64,000 nucleotides of DNA, taken from NCBI RefSeq assembly GCF_963678635.1, contig NC_087068.1, positions 12,160,027 through 12,224,026 of the forward strand, given 5' to 3'. The notes below the pieces were generated by a model. The model was not told where the DNA came from and made no database searches. It saw nothing but the letters and a program-made list of their open reading frames with translations. The stretch's first letter is position 1; each line of letters starts with the position of its first letter. The stretch comes from Symsagittifera roscoffensis (taxonomy: Eukaryota > Xenacoelomorpha > Acoela > Convolutidae). Shown piece by piece: positions 47,111-60,128 of the stretch. The translations under genes were made by a program, and so were the position numbers.

Positions 47111-48300
47111 TTAAGGCCAATATAAAAGTTTTTTTTGAAGGCTTTTCTTCAAAATATCCAACCACACGCTGATGTCAGCTATGAAAGATGTAACACGCTG
47201 AGCCAACTGGATGCTCCTTTCTGTGACGCTAGATTTATTTTCTGATGAGCAATTTTCCATAATTTTAGCCTTTTTTGAGAGTGTGATTTTCTTTCTCTCA
47301 GCTTTGATGTTTCTATTAATCAGAGTTTGTTCTGTTTCAGCTCTTTCTGGATCACTGTTTTCTAACGGATCACAAATGGCTTGTGAACACTCAAAGTTTC
47401 TAGAAAAGTCCGTGTTACTGAGGAGGACTAATTCTCCCATTTTTAGTGGTAGTGCAAAAAGGTTGCGATAATCATCGGTTATATGGTTTTTACCAGTAAT
47501 ACTAGGACGTAGCTGCTGCCTTACCTTTTTCTCAATTTCATCCATTTTCGTAAATGCTTCTGGAGTTTTTCTGGTTAGAAAGCTTAATTTATTTTAAACT
47601 CCCTTTGTGTAGCAGGATCTTGTTGCTTTTCCGTTAGGGTAGCTGTCTTTTCAATTTCGCTTTCCGTTGCTGTGTATCTTTCGCCCACACATTACACAAA
47701 GACTGAGCGTAGAAAAGTACTTATTGACGACTGGAAGGCGTCAGCTACCTTAATTCCACTCGTTTTCAACCGTCAAGACCTAGCCAGTTAAATTCTAGTC
47801 TGATTAGGGCTAAGTAAAAAATTACCATTGCTCAGTCAAACTACGAAAAGTGTACGTACCCCTGGATTTTTGTTCAAAGGTATCAAGCGACACCAGTTTT
47901 ACGCCGTTAGGTTTTCATGGGGGAGAACTTTACTTGCTATTGTATAGAATAGTTTAGCAATTGTTTTGCAAAGCTCAATGGATGTCTGGTTGAAAGAAGT
48001 TAATATCATTCTCCATTCGCACGCATCTAGACCTGAGGGATCGCGTTTTCAGGGTTGATTTTCGAACTGTCTTGGCGTATGTTTGTTTGAGTATAGAGGG
48101 GTGGTATGGCATTGTGTTTTCATTTACTTCAGTTATAAAGTTAGTGTTCGCTGTTTTGGCTTAAGAGTGGTTTTCTGTCAGGATACTAAGGACAGGTGTT
48201 CCTTCAATGACTTCGTTTAGGGGAAGTACTCCTTTTGTTTTCCTGTCTGAAAGGCAGCCAATGGCGGCAGATATTTTGCTTGTAGATCACTACCTCTACA
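47111..48300 (-). pseudogene. Non-LTR reverse transcriptase remnant, heavily decayed
   Basis: Read on the minus strand, broken frames between 48.3 and 47.8 kb carry the N-terminal RT region: an R-S-x-L-D-A-like segment, 'INFFQ..SIELCKTIAKL' text in pieces, and a R/K-L-V/I-P-L-D block. The frame 47545-47111 then holds the post-RT segment: NLFALPLKMGELVLLSN and a SFIADISVWLDILKK end. Only about 280 bases separate the parts, so the catalytic palm is deleted. It appears to be from the same broad family as the fragment at 43.7-44.3 kb. Confidence 0.5.
47664..47829. repeat. 166-bp direct repeat, left copy
   Basis: Identical by eye to 49084-49249 (offset 1420). It lies within the RT remnant and begins CCGTTGCTGTGTATCTTTCG and ends AATTACCATT. 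Confidence 0.85.
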
Positions 48301-49083
48301 TGATAATAACTGAAAGCATGCATTCGACGAGTTGGAGAAACTACTGCCGCGCAAGAGAGATACACCAATAACTGCATGCAAAAAAACTGATCAAGATTTC
48401 AATGGTTTAGACTGTGTGAGGATGAAAACTGAAACTAAAATAAATTGGTAATTTTGCGAGACACTGTTAGAAATCAGCGAAACAATATTTTTCAGATGTT
48501 AAAAAATATATCTTTCAAAAACGCTCAGTCCACCGACACACTATTGTAGGCTTTTTAGGTCTATAATTAGCGTCTCAAAACCGTTTAAAAAGACCAAATG
48601 ACCGTCCTCAATACATTTCAAAACGCACAATTTTTGCCGCTTACACTTGTTATAATTACGAAACTGAAATTATTTTTAACAATTTTCTAAGCTATGGGAA
48701 CTTTACGAAAAGGATCACAGGTAAAACAATTTTTTTTGAACATAAACAGGGCAACAACATCTTTCAGTTATTATATAAAAGTCTGTCAAAAATGCTCAGT
48801 CAAAAAGTTGAAATGCGACGGAATGAAAAAGACATCATGAGAGTTCGAAATTTGCAACAAAATATAAGTATTTTCACTATGGGAAAAAAAATCTTGTTAA
48901 ATGGTACGACTAGGTAAACTTAACAAGAAAAATAGTCGTATATCACTACCTCTAATATGAAAAATATAAAAAGTGTTTAAGAATCGTTACAAAAAAAGTT
49001 GAGTTGAATTTTTTTCCAATAGCGCAGAACCAAAAACAATTGCACAACTGAAAAAAAAAACAATAAATGAAAACAAAGTTAGC
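47830..49083. other. DNA between the 166-bp direct repeats
   Basis: The left part is RT remnant (to ~48.3 kb). The right part (48.55-49.05 kb) is an R1-like AT-rich repeat with CTGTGATCCTTTTC-type text in reverse. No intact gene. Confidence 0.4.
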
Positions 49084-49249
49084 CCGTTGCTGTGTATCTT
49101 TCGCCCACACATTACACAAAGACTGAGCGTAGAAAAGTACTTATTGACGACTGGAAGGCGTCAGCTACCTTAATTCCACTCGTTTTCAACCGTCAAGACC
49201 TAGCCAGTTAAATTCTAGTCTGATTAGGGCTAAGTAAAAAATTACCATT
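49084..49249. repeat. 166-bp direct repeat, right copy
   Basis: Repeats 47664-47829. The ends lack TG...CA, so these are probably a duplicated piece rather than LTRs. Confidence 0.85.
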
Positions 49250-49540
49250 TTTTGGGCCATCAGTCAAATGACTTCTGATCAGTTTTTGTTTAAATGCAAA
49301 AGTAACCACATAGCTGGAACTTGGAGTCCCAGTCTACATGATTACTATTGAAAACACGGCTAAAAACTACAATTTACTACGTTTTTAGTGACAGCTTTAT
49401 ACCAAATCCATTAGAGATGGATTGGCTCTTTTCTCTTTCAAACTACTCATGCTCTGAAAAACTATACAAAATCGGAGTTAATTAAATCGTTCAGGGCATT
49501 ACATTAGCTTAAATATGTCTCTAAAAGCATGTGACAGTTT

Positions 49541-52500
49541 CTAATAGTCTCTCAGCACCGGGCCTCCAATTCCGTGTTCCCCCGGAGATAACGTCGTAAC
49601 CTTCCCAATTTCGTGGAACTGGATGGTACGAATCCTCTCCGGATGTCCCACTGAACCTTCCTTGCGTATGATTTCTCTCAGATAAGCGTCTAATTGTGTC
49701 TTGTTACCACGATAAGACGCTCTGCATTTCTGGTGTTTTTCTTCAACTGATTTTCGTCTTGATAACTCGGTTGTTTGTTTTTCTTGTATTTGTTTGGACA
49801 AAATGGCCGTTTTTACGTTTCTCAGAAATATCCTACCTGCAATCAAAATTTTGAAAAAAAAAATAAATTTCTAGAATATTGCGACCCTCGTTTTCATAAC
49901 AAATTTCCTCTTAACGTCCTTATAGTCCTTTTTCAAGTCGTCGGCATGTTCGACTGTGCCAATCCGCACTACAACAATTGAGTTTTTCTTTTCTCTCCCC
50001 TTCTGCTTCGCGTCTTGTCTTCAAATTTCACTTCATCGCTTCGCGTTCTTGTTCTTGTTCGCCCATCTCGCTGTCTTCCAGCACTTTTTGTAGAAAGTCA
50101 ACGGAGCTGCGGGCCGTGCCCCAACTTTTTTGTTCTTGCAATCTCTGCTTGCAACAGGGCAGTAGATCCACGTTCACCTTCTGCTCTCGAATTCTGCAGA
50201 AGCTATTGTGCAAGCAGAGGCTCACATTCCTTTCTAGGTCAGCTTGTAAGAGCTTCTTTTTCTCGTTTTTTTGTGGTACAAGGCATCCCAGCTACTCGTT
50301 TCACAGCCGTGGCTACAGCGTTCCCGTGAGTCAGGAATGCTCTTTCATATGCTGCTGGTTCTATATTTAGGTGGAAGGATTGATAGGCTTCCGCGTTTCG
50401 GAACTTATGACACTTCGCACGTTCATATACCCATGCCGTCATCACCGCACGGAACCAAGGCATCAATTTTTGTCTTGACCATATCCTTTCGATGGTTTTA
50501 AGGTATCCTCAGTACTGTGTAAGTAGTTCTGAACAAATCCATTGTCTTGCTGACACTCAGTTTGCTCAGCTGCTCAGTCTTTGGCACGGCCATCTCTTGT
50601 TCTATTTAGCTGGAAGGATTGATACTCGTTCCTGCATTGGCCTCAAGCCATCTCACCACTAACATGGCACTGACCACCAATATCCTATGGAGAAAAACTC
50701 TCCAGCATCCCAACTAATGCTTGGTTTGCTCTCTTGGGGTTCGGAAACGTCTGGACAAGGCAGTGACATGGGTACCCCACATGAGTCAGCAGGTTGTTCC
50801 TCCAGGTTCGATAACACGATGCTATCAGCAGGGGCTCTACTTCCATCATCAACTGATGCGTTTCATCCTTCTCATCTATCGCAAGGAAATTATTCCACTC
50901 GCTTTCCTTTTCTGAAACTCACTGGTATTTCCGTCGTCCACATTCGCAAAATTTTCTCCGACTATCCCTTCTAGTTCATCTCTAGACATCTCCGGGAGTG
51001 CCCGAAGGATTTTCAGCTCATGAGCTTTCTCAGACATTCTCGACGCACTTAGGCACCGAAAAGAGCTGGTCAATCAATCAATGCTGCGTCCTGGCATACA
51101 CAAAGACCAAGTGCGTCGGGTATCTGCTGTTGCATTATTATGCTGAGCTGGATCCCACCAGGTACTTCGAGCTCACTGTCTTGTGATATCCCTCGCTATG
51201 CATCATGTTCACTTTATTTTCAAGAGCATTTCGCCAGCTTCCAATTTTCTGCTAAGTCTGCAACGACCCCGGAAACACTTCCACGCTCAGGGCGGTCACC
51301 AATTTATCAGAGTCTCCAAGCAGTGACCCACTCCACACATGTGCTCTTCCTGTCCACAACTGGGGCCCGGCAGGTGGCCGTTCCCATCCAATCACTCGGG
51401 AGGTTTCCCTCTGATGGTCCCGTTGGTGAATTCTCCCTCTGCTTCTCCCTTTCCAAGGCCAGCAATAGAAAAATAACTGCTAAATTATGCAGGCTCTCAT
51501 CATCGTTCTCTTCTAGCTCAACATCAGCGGTAAGGTCCCATATCGGACCCGCGCTCAGATATGGGCACCACGAACGTTTCATTAGTTCTCATATCGTCAC
51601 TAGGCTGGTCTTCAGTGGACCGTCCCACGAACAACACTCAAAACTTACTTGCCCTTCCAATTTCCCGATTCCCGCACTCTCTAAACCCAGTAATTGAGGA
51701 TTTCCGCTTGCTCAAAGTCAAACTACGAGTCCCTCGCTTCTTCGGTGACGAATGGATTATAGGCTATTCCCGGAACGCCTGACACATATTGGAAGGACTT
51801 CTGCTTCCCTAACGTTGCATATTCTTTCAGACTCTGAAATCTTTCCAGCAAATTCCTAGTGACTGTCAATTCTTTGTTGGAGCACCTCTTGACTTCCTGC
51901 AACCTCCGGTAGCTATCAAGGTCGTTCAGCTCCTTCGCCGGGATTCGCAGGGGCATATCCTAGTAGAGTTCCAACAACGCTCTCAACAAGATTTCTCCAC
52001 GCTTCGTTGCCCTCTGTCTGATAGCCTTCACAAATTCCTCTAACACCTGAATGAGGATGCGATCCACCATAAACTTCACAAAGCAAAGCGCATCTTTCCG
52101 TTTTGCCCATGATATCGCGGAGTCGTCTCTGGCGATCAGTACTTTCAGAGCTCCCATCAGTTCTTACTGCTGTTCCTTAGCCTTGCTTCCGATGGTGGCT
52201 TCATACTCCCGCCTTCTTATCCCAAAAAGACATCACACAAGCCTCACGTGTAGATCTGTCCTGAAACATGGTTAGCGATGTACGCCCTTACTGACGAAGG
52301 TGTGCGCGTAGTCTCATCGAAATGTTTCTGGAGGGACATCTTCCAGGAAATCTTGTTCAGCAGCTCGAGGCCATTTTCATTCGCTTCCGATGACATCACG
52401 GTGCCATATTCTTTTCTTTTTGAGTTTGAACCCGTCATCAAATACTTCAATTATACCTGCATGGCTTGCTTGTCATGCTATGCCATCAGATGTCCTCTCG

Positions 52501-54577
52501 CGGAATTCCTCGCCTTCACCATCTCCACATAGCCACCAGTAGCAGGATCGCTCATGTGGACTAATTCAGGCACAGTGATGCGGCTGTACTCGACCACGTC
52601 GAGCTGTCCCATCAATTTAATCTTCGCCATAATGTGTCTTCTAATCCACCGGATCCACATTGGCTGATGACCTCCATTTCCAATCTGGTGTAGGCCAAAA
52701 GTCCTCTTATTCTTCCTCACTTTTGAAGCCGCGGATATCAGTCCTGCTATCAACATCGGTGGCATCTGGTTTTCCTTCAACCTGCCGCTGTGCGTGGCAC
52801 CATCCCCTTCTCTGACTTCATTCGGACGGGACACTTTCCCTAGTGTCATCACATCTGTGGAAGCTTTCGATTTCACAACCTTCTGGTTGGTCACTTTGTC
52901 GTTTACTCTGTTCTTCAGCTTTGCCACCCTTCGTGGTTTTTTGACAGGCTGATCTCGCATGATCGGAATCTCCTCGGCGCTTTGCACCGTGACCGACTCA
53001 GTCAGACCTTCCGATTCAGGGGGCTCCATCATTTTTTCTATCATCTCTCGCATGATGGGCTGATTCAACCCCACTCTCATCACAGAATGAGTTCCAGGTG
53101 TTCTCCATGAAAGCTACACGTGCCCACACTTCACCAGTCTTCCTCACCAGCTCGCTCTGGTTCCTCCTCTATTAGGGACATCGATGCCACGGAGACAAGC
53201 TAGCCATTGGCTCCTTAGTGGGTGACATAAATGATGATGGCCTCATCAGCGTTAGTGTCTCATTCGTCCCACCATCTTCCGTTTCATTGAAGTATTACTC
53301 TACAAGATCTCTCTCCAGGGCTCCCAGGTCGATTTAGCTCACCTTTTTACCTTTGCCCTCCATAGGATCGTCCTCTCCCTGATTCTCCTTATTTGAGTCT
53401 TATTTTCTTCCTTCATCGTCTGACTTGGCTCCCGGCCCAGAGGGGCCTTGGCGCATGTCAACTCCTGATTCCGGCCGAGCTAGTATCATCATGTCACCGG
53501 CCTGATAAAAAACCTCGTCATTTATAACAACTTCCACAGGTTCCTCACCATGCGGCGCCATTTCTTCTATTGTCGGTCAGATGCCTCTTCTCGACTCCCT
53601 TGCCACTTCCCCCATCACCACCGTCTCTCGCCTGGGCCACTTCAATTTGGAACTATCATCGGCTGGAGAACACACATCGTTTCAATAACCTGCAGAAATC
53701 TCGGGCTTCCTTGATGGTATTGCATTAATCTTTTTCGGACTCCATATATCAGGGAAACTGATGTCAAAGGTGTGCAGGGCTGCAGCGTTCCAACTGATGA
53801 AGCGCGGCTCCATTCCCTCACCCCACTTCAGCATTCTCTCCTACGTCCTGCGCGGCTCCGATCCTCGTTGCAAAAGCAGTACTGGTCGCCCCGAGCAGCA
53901 TCCTTCTGATCCGCCGTTATAGAGGACACTTACCTGGTAGCGGACATGAACCCTCCAACCGCGTCTCCTGATGTTCCTTTACATGAGCACATTTTCACCG
54001 CATCCTTTGTGCCCTTGACGACCGGTCGTAAGTTCCAGAGCTTAAGATTGAACTTTACGTTCGAAAGATCATCAGCGCCCATTCGACAATTAAAGCTGTT
54101 GTTGAAATCGATCAGCGTCCAGCCAGCCTTCCGAACAGCTTATCCACGCTCGCCAGTCTTCTCAGTTTCCGCTGTTCCACTGAAATCAGTACGGAACAGT
54201 CCACTACTGATACAAAGTTCACGTATAGGAACGAGTGGCTGTACGCCTTCACCTGCAGGAAACACGAGCGTCACTGTAGGCCCGTAGATCACTGTGACAA
54301 AATCCCTCAGACCAAAGACCAAAGCATGCGGGCCAAATCAGTTAACAGGGGCATGCCCTCACATTTTCCGTTCCTTTTCATCGGAGACAGGTCCCATTCT
54401 CGCGAGGATTGCATCGGACCTCTCGAATTCGGCTCTCGTTGCCAGCACATCAGCCTGTAACTGGTCCAAGGACATGGTGTTTACCTCCTGCATCAACAGC
54501 AACATAGTTGCCATAGTTGCGCCCGCCTCCTCTCTCACGTCTAGGATCTTCTTTAGATACTGGTGAACTTCTTTCAC
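49541..54577 (-). pseudogene. Decayed retroelement coding region, product unassigned (gag-side)
   Basis: A chain of minus-strand frames (main ones 53083-52478, 52450-52244, 52157-51960, 51956-51723, 51582-51307, 51073-50876, 49846-49541) is linked by frameshifts and stops. Predicted segments are rich in Lys, Arg and Glu and mostly helical. One at 54577-54359 looks coiled-coil, and 53083-52478 has a basic Lys/Arg cluster (KKPRRVAKLKNR). No enzyme motif was seen. Continuity of strand and GC level with 54.6-58.0 kb suggests the same gag-like polyprotein or an extra ORF. Opposite-strand frames, including 51140-51697, are shadows. Confidence 0.45.
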
Positions 54578-54770
54578 TACCGATGGGGCATTATCGAAGG
54601 CATCTTAGCCTTCTCAGATACAAGCAAGGGTTGGTATGAGGCTTCGTCCTCAAGGCCATAGCCCTAAGGTCTTCTTCCGTTGAGGTAGCGTTCCTCCTCA
54701 CCAAGCTCCCCCCTTCATCCTTCACGTAGTCTGTCTACCTGAACTATAGGTTGTTTGCCTGTCGCTGCAC

Positions 54771-57700
54771 TTACTCGTGCTCGCTTTCCACTCCCGGCCT
54801 CGTTTTCATGATTCGGCCAAAAATTGAAAGTTCCAGTCCCAACCCCTCATCCGAGAAGACACGCGTCGTGCTGTGATCTTTAAATCCTGGGATCGCGTTC
54901 GATATGTCCGACCATACTACAAGGAGCTCTGATTGGAAGGGGAAGTAAAGGTTGGGATCAACTTGTCGGTTCGGTGCCGGTATCACTACGTTGAATTGTC
55001 CTTCCGCATGTAAAATGACCATCGCATACACAAAGGGCAGAGGCTCGGGTAGTAAAGCGTAGCCAGTGGACAGTATGAAAACAACTTGGAGCATTTACCT
55101 CTTAAAACAACGTTGTTTTGATTTCTCAGCTTCCATCATGGCGGAGAGAAGTGTCATGATCGCCTCTACAATTACCTCTGAGCTTGGGGACAATCCGTCA
55201 ACCAGGCCACTCAATAAACTTCTATTTGCAAGTGATCAATCGATCATGCTATTATGACAAACTGTGGGTCAATGTTCACCCTTCTCTGTACACTTATTGC
55301 CAGTCCCACCGCTTGTCCCCCGTCCAAATTGGGGGCTGTGAGGAAGGTTACCTCCGGCCAAAAGAGTGAGCGGGGCGTATACAGGTAGTCCAGGCTAGTC
55401 ACAATCAAAATTTTCCTTAACTTTATCTCCAGAGGATCATACGCCGCGAACAGGCTGTCCCTTTTGGTGACTCCAGGTGCGCATATCTCTTCTCATCACC
55501 TTCCACTGAGTTCACCCGGGGATAATCCCTAGAGTGCTCGCCCGCTGGCTGTCCCGGGGGCTTAGCAAATTGTCTGTACATCTTGTGATGTTTGTTATTG
55601 GATTTGTTCACCACTAGATTTTTGCCTTTCCGTCTCGGTGGGGCACTTTTCCTCGCCTGATGACGAAAGTCCGTCGACGACCTCGTGTTCAAGGGTCCTA
55701 TTATGTTATCCCTGGGCAAACCCTCTAGATCGACCAATACCAAGGTGGTAGCAGGACTAAATTGCTCCTCTTCTGCCAAGAGCCGATCCACGCCTAATTT
55801 TCGGTATAACCCGGATACCGTAGGACTCTGCTAATTGAGCCTTTTTTTTAAGCGTCCGCAGGACACGTGAGTGTATTCATGCTCAATTTTATTGCCACAT
55901 CCGCCTTGTACCGAGGTCTGGTCTGTTCCACAAAAACTCACAGACTTTGCCGGTATTAGTAATCGCTGCAGGGTCTGGTTCCGAGTCCCTTTGAGCCACT
56001 GGCACCCTTGCAGACTGACTTGCGGCGCTTGTGGTTGCTTGGGGAGCTACTTGTTGCAGACCATTTCTTGTCCCGATTCGGTTCTCCAAAGATCGGCCAG
56101 TGGGAGCGGGGACGGTCACCAATCTCTCTCTATCTCACGTCCGATTTGGGAGTGTGCTGCGTATTATTTGCTTCCATCGCCAGAGGTCCCAATCGACTCG
56201 CTTGTGGTTGAAGCATACGAGACCTCATCCTGTCAGCAGGGCTGATTCGTGCCATAGCGTTGACCATTGTCTGCAACTCGGCCTCCAACTCCTCTATCTT
56301 TGTCTGGACAGCGTCATTAATCAATTGTCTGCCATGCTGGGTTATGAAATGTATCCCATCTCTCGTCAAGGCACTATGGTCCACAATTCGCGGTGAATGC
56401 TCAATTTCAATCAGCTTGAGCTCGTTGGAATTTTCAGCAACGAAGTTCCTGACCCTTGCGTTCTATCGGGTCACGTTCCCGTTCATGAAGTTGGCTATCG
56501 GGGAAACGGTGTCCGGGTTTAGAGGGATGGTGCACAAGGCCATGAGCCTTGGTCTATAATTCTCCTTCAATTCATTGAGGAGACAGAGCAGCAGTGGTTC
56601 CCATTTCGCCTCGGGGGTGACTGGATCGTTGCTATTATCAGGATTAGTGTATCGACCCAATCTTCGTTCTTTAGCTCCATCATCTTCATCACTTGAGCCA
56701 CCGAGGCTCCGCGAAAAGATATTGCAGTGGTTTGGCCCACTACAGCGATCTCCGTCAAGTCCATCACCAGACTGTCTGCAATAATCAGATTCTGGCTACC
56801 CGTCGGTACTGGTTGGTGGATCTTTGCCTGACTCCAGCTCATGCCATTCAAACAGGCCCTTGGATGTTCTGCAGCAACCTGAGCGAAGGTACTCCGGGTG
56901 TTGAGATCCTTTCGGATGTCGACCACTCACGATCTCACCCTAGTTTCGCTAGGTACCGGACCGGCCGGTTCTGAGGGATCTGCTATTCTATCTCGCCCGA
57001 CGGTTGACTGGCCTGAGCGTAGGGAAGGGACGATCCGACCCGAGCTTCTGTCCCGCGCTCGGTGTATCTCATGAGTCGTCGCTTTGGCCACCTGCTCGAT
57101 TGTCTCCTGGAACTGAGGCGCCAGGAAAGTATCCGAGGGGTCAGGTATCGTGTTCCTCACAATGGCAGGCGAGCTCACTTGCTGTGGAGCTGCCGCTTCA
57201 GTTGGTTTGTACAGCTCCTGAGGCTTAGCTTTAGTAGTCGTGTCAGGGTTCATCATGGCTAGGACATCTGGCGACAACTGGGACATCTGGCGAGAGGGAT
57301 CAGTAGCTTGTCATAGTTCCTCTTCCACTCATCACGTTCTGCCGCCTTTTTCTTGTGTTCGTCGAGCTTTGCGCATAACTCCTGCCATCCCTGTCTCTCT
57401 TCTCGAGAGTTTCGCTGGTTTCTGCCCGTATGTATCTCAACTTCGCTCATTTTCACTTTCTTTGATGGTGCAGCTGCACTTGGTGAATCTGCAGAGTACG
57501 ACGGTGCCGGCCTATTGCGTTATCTTTTCGATGCGAAGAGAGGCTGTGCGTTGATTGTAGGGCGCACTGGCATAGGCATCTCTCCTAGTCTGTAATTCCT
57601 TATATCGCCCAATCCTGGCTCACGGGCCAAGTCGTGACCAGACATCTCGCCGCCTCGCCATCGCATGAGCCTTTTTCTGCTTCTCTCGTCGGCACCGGAC

Positions 57701-58045
57701 TCGCTAAAAGCTAGCATCAACACCTCTTCTCTGAATCGGTCCCCACGGCCTTCTCGTCTTATTGCATGAGCCTATTTCTCCGCGTCGCCTATTTCTCCGG
57801 GTCGCCATCGCATGAGCCTATATATGCTTCTCTTGGCGGCGCCAGAATCGCCGGAAGCTAGCCTCAACAGCTTTTCTGTTGGTCGGTCCCCACGGCGTTC
57901 TCGTCCCATCGCATGCGACGGTGAACATCTCCAGCTCTGGGTCTTCCATTCTAAAATTGCAATCTATCAACCGCTGATATATCTCGTCTAGAGTCGATCG
58001 TAGGCTCGCTGAGATGAAATCCATAAGATCAATTGAATAGCTCAT
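54771..58045 (-). pseudogene. gag-like polyprotein region with SGNH-hydrolase-like blocks, decayed
   Basis: A possible start is the ATG at 58045. A charged, disordered region follows (57.7-56.95 kb). Then comes a domain with the SGNH order: an A-D-S block (SQNLIIADSLVMDL, near 56820), a GASVAQV block, a DTLILII strand, a proline-asparagine segment (CTIPLNPD), and a D-x-x-H block (DHSALTRDGIHF, near 56360). Frames shift near 56640 and 56460. Next is a Lys/Arg-rich stretch (RKSAPPRRKGKN, 55.6 kb) like a nucleocapsid. A second module at 55.4-54.77 kb holds VVIPAPNRQVD and WSDISNAIPGFKDHSTTR. SGNH-like folds in Ty3/Gypsy-type gag regions are my inference. The copy is dead. Confidence 0.55.
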
Positions 58046-58950
58046 CTTCTTTCGTTTGGATCTTGCATCTTCAATTTCAACTTCAATTCAATGAACAAAT
58101 GTCTGATCAACCAAGATCTAAAAGGCAAGTCACAACTTAGAACCATTTTAGAAGCCTTTCTGTCTCCACGTTAAGAAATCATTCACATCTTTTAAAAGCA
58201 GTCATTTGAAATTCTCCTTTTTTAGTTTAACAGATAGCACCAAGGCGGATCGTCCACCTCCGACCTTGTCAACGTAAATTGATCAGACGCTGTCACCTTT
58301 CTTACCTGGGGTAGTCCAGGTCACAATATCATAATCAGAAAACTTTTATTCCTAATCATAGCCCAAGCATATGCTCAGATAATATTTCTTATGTAAGTAG
58401 ATTTGTATGTCTGTTTCTGAAAAATCACATGCACTAGAGCATATAGCTTTCTGGGATGCAACTTTCCCCTACTGGGATCATAGACTGGCAAGGATAGCGA
58501 GGTCAGGCCTCTCAATCAGGAAATCCCTGAGTCGAGTTAGTGCCAGCATTAATCTCTCGAGATTCACGTGTTGTATATCAATGGCCTTGGTTACCCAAAA
58601 AATTCAAGTATTTTCCCGGTATTTGTGACGTAACAGGGGCAGCGCTATCATCCCTCCTACACCAGGCCTCTGTTTCTACAGAAACTCGATATTTTTGTAC
58701 TCTTTTTGACGTCGGCCATTAGTGCTGTTTCAAAACTTACATCCGCAATTATCGTTATAGCGCACGTGCGTTCCGTGAGGATAAAATCACTGTCTGCCAA
58801 TACAATGTTGTTCGAGTAGTGATTTATTAGGACAACAAATGACTCAAAAATTCGTCCGAAAGGCGTTTTTTTTAGGGTTTTTGCCCTCGGTTTCTAGTTC
58901 TTCTGTTTTTTTTGCCAATTTTACTTTTTTGATCAGAAGATTTTTGGCGT
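58046..58950. other. Spacer between the pol and gag-like regions; possible LTR/leader
   Basis: Less GC-rich than its flanks and without sustained minus-strand coding. Its position, after the end of pol and before a gag-like start, suits an LTR plus leader of a second tandem copy. I could not locate a matching LTR pair or a primer-binding site. Confidence 0.35.
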
Positions 58951-58952
58951 GA

Positions 58953-59012
58953 ACTGAACCCTCCTGGCCATACTGGATTTCAGTTCAACACTGAACCCTT
59001 GAGCGGACTAAG
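58953..59012. repeat. Copy of a pol-linker fragment (also at 61106-61164)
   Basis: AACTGAACCCTCCTGGCCAT and onward for about 60 bases recurs inside the pol linker at 61106-61164 with one or two changes. Confidence 0.8.
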
Positions 59013-59036
59013 CGAACATCATGTGTGGGCTCCGCA

Positions 59037-59116
59037 TAAGTGGTCGGTCGGGCCTGCGCTACTTGCGACCTCTTCTTTAACTCCTTTGTGAGATAACCGA
59101 CGAATGCTTTGCCATT
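59037..59116. repeat. Copy of an integrase-core fragment (also at 59793-59872)
   Basis: GTGGTCG..GGGCCTGCGCTAC through GACGAATGCTTTGCCATTT matches the integrase core with a few changes. Together with the neighbouring 60-base copy, this marks a rearranged junction just past the end of pol. Confidence 0.8.
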
Positions 59117-59628
59117 TACTCAGTTAGTTCCAGATCCAGTGGCAGATCACAGTCATCCATCACCTCAGTTCTGTCGTTCTTGTCACGTGTGAATCCCTCA
59201 TTCACTTCACAGGCGGGATCCACTATCAAATAGTCACCCTCATGCATATCAGCCGGATTGCACCAGTATTTCGATGAGTCATTGTGTGGTTTGATATTCT
59301 TGTAATGAGCTGCGCGTCCGGTGCTCAACCGATAAAGTCACCACCCTGGTGCATCTCAGTAATTTGAAATGGACCACGCCAATTTTTCAGCAATTTCTTG
59401 GTTCTCTTTGGTTGAACCACCTCCTGGAACACTCACTGAAAAAGCCTTGGCGTCAGCGGTACTCTTATCAAACTTCCTGTTCTGCGTGTTCCATCTGCAC
59501 CGATCATTCAATTCTTGTTGGCTCCTGATCACATCTCGTACGTACGTTTGTGGTGCTGTTTTCCTTCCCTCGCACTCCAGATAAAAGAACGTTAAGGGGA
59601 GGGAATTCTCGTGGCACGTTAACATCAT
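59116..59628 (-). pseudogene. Integrase C-terminal region and end of pol
   Basis: Two frames, 59628-59356 and 59328-59116, carry text such as LTFFYLECEGR and QQELNDRCR followed by RKFDKS and STGRAAHYKNIKPHN. The last fits the end of a GPY/F-like or chromodomain-free integrase tail. The acidic end DLPLDLELTE precedes the stop. A break between the two frames removes part of the tail. Confidence 0.6.
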
Positions 59629-59666
59629 GTGTGGGCTTTTTCCCGTAGTGAGTGTTCGGTACTATT

Positions 59667-60128
59667 CTACGCACCCATTACATGAACAAAGTGCTTATCC
59701 CAGTCGCCTATGTATCGTGAGCAAAAAGACCTTAGCATGGATACTAATGTGCGATTTTGCCTTCCGACCAGGTCATTCGTCTGCGGGTGATAAGTGGTCG
59801 AGTGGGCCTGCGCTACCTCCGACCTCTTCTTTAACTCCTTTGTGAGATAACCGACGAATTCTTTGCCATTTTTTGACTGGAATCTGATCGGGCAGCCGTG
59901 TCTGGTAATCCAGACATTTATCAAGAGGTCGTAATTTTCCTCCGCTGATGCTGTCATGCAGTAAGTTGCCTCTGCGTTTTTCGTGAAGTAATGAATCATC
60001 AACAGCATTTGGTTGTAGCCTGTGACCGTCATGCTGATTTTCTGATGATCAATTTGTACCACCTCATTAAATCCTGATTGCAGGGGGAACCTCAGCTTCC
60101 TGGGTTCTTTCGATTGCTGACATGACAA
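59667..60128 (-). pseudogene. Integrase catalytic core, two of three catalytic acids lost
   Basis: The core of the DDE integrase is recognisable. The first Asp is present (EVVQIDHQ). The second Asp position reads Lys (RFQSKNGKEF). The catalytic Glu reads Gly (TNDLVGRQNRTL, a one-base change in the codon). The frame is otherwise open, so loss of function came by substitution. The zinc-binding part upstream (60.4-60.13 kb) is only partly readable. Confidence 0.8.

Noticed and set aside
47664-49249. 166-bp direct repeats as LTRs of a small retrotransposon
   Set aside because: No TG...CA ends, no primer-binding site or polypurine tract seen, and the left copy lies within an RT remnant.
51140-51697. 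Plus-strand 185-codon frame
   Set aside because: Lies opposite the retroelement gag-like minus-strand coding and has no motif; a shadow frame.
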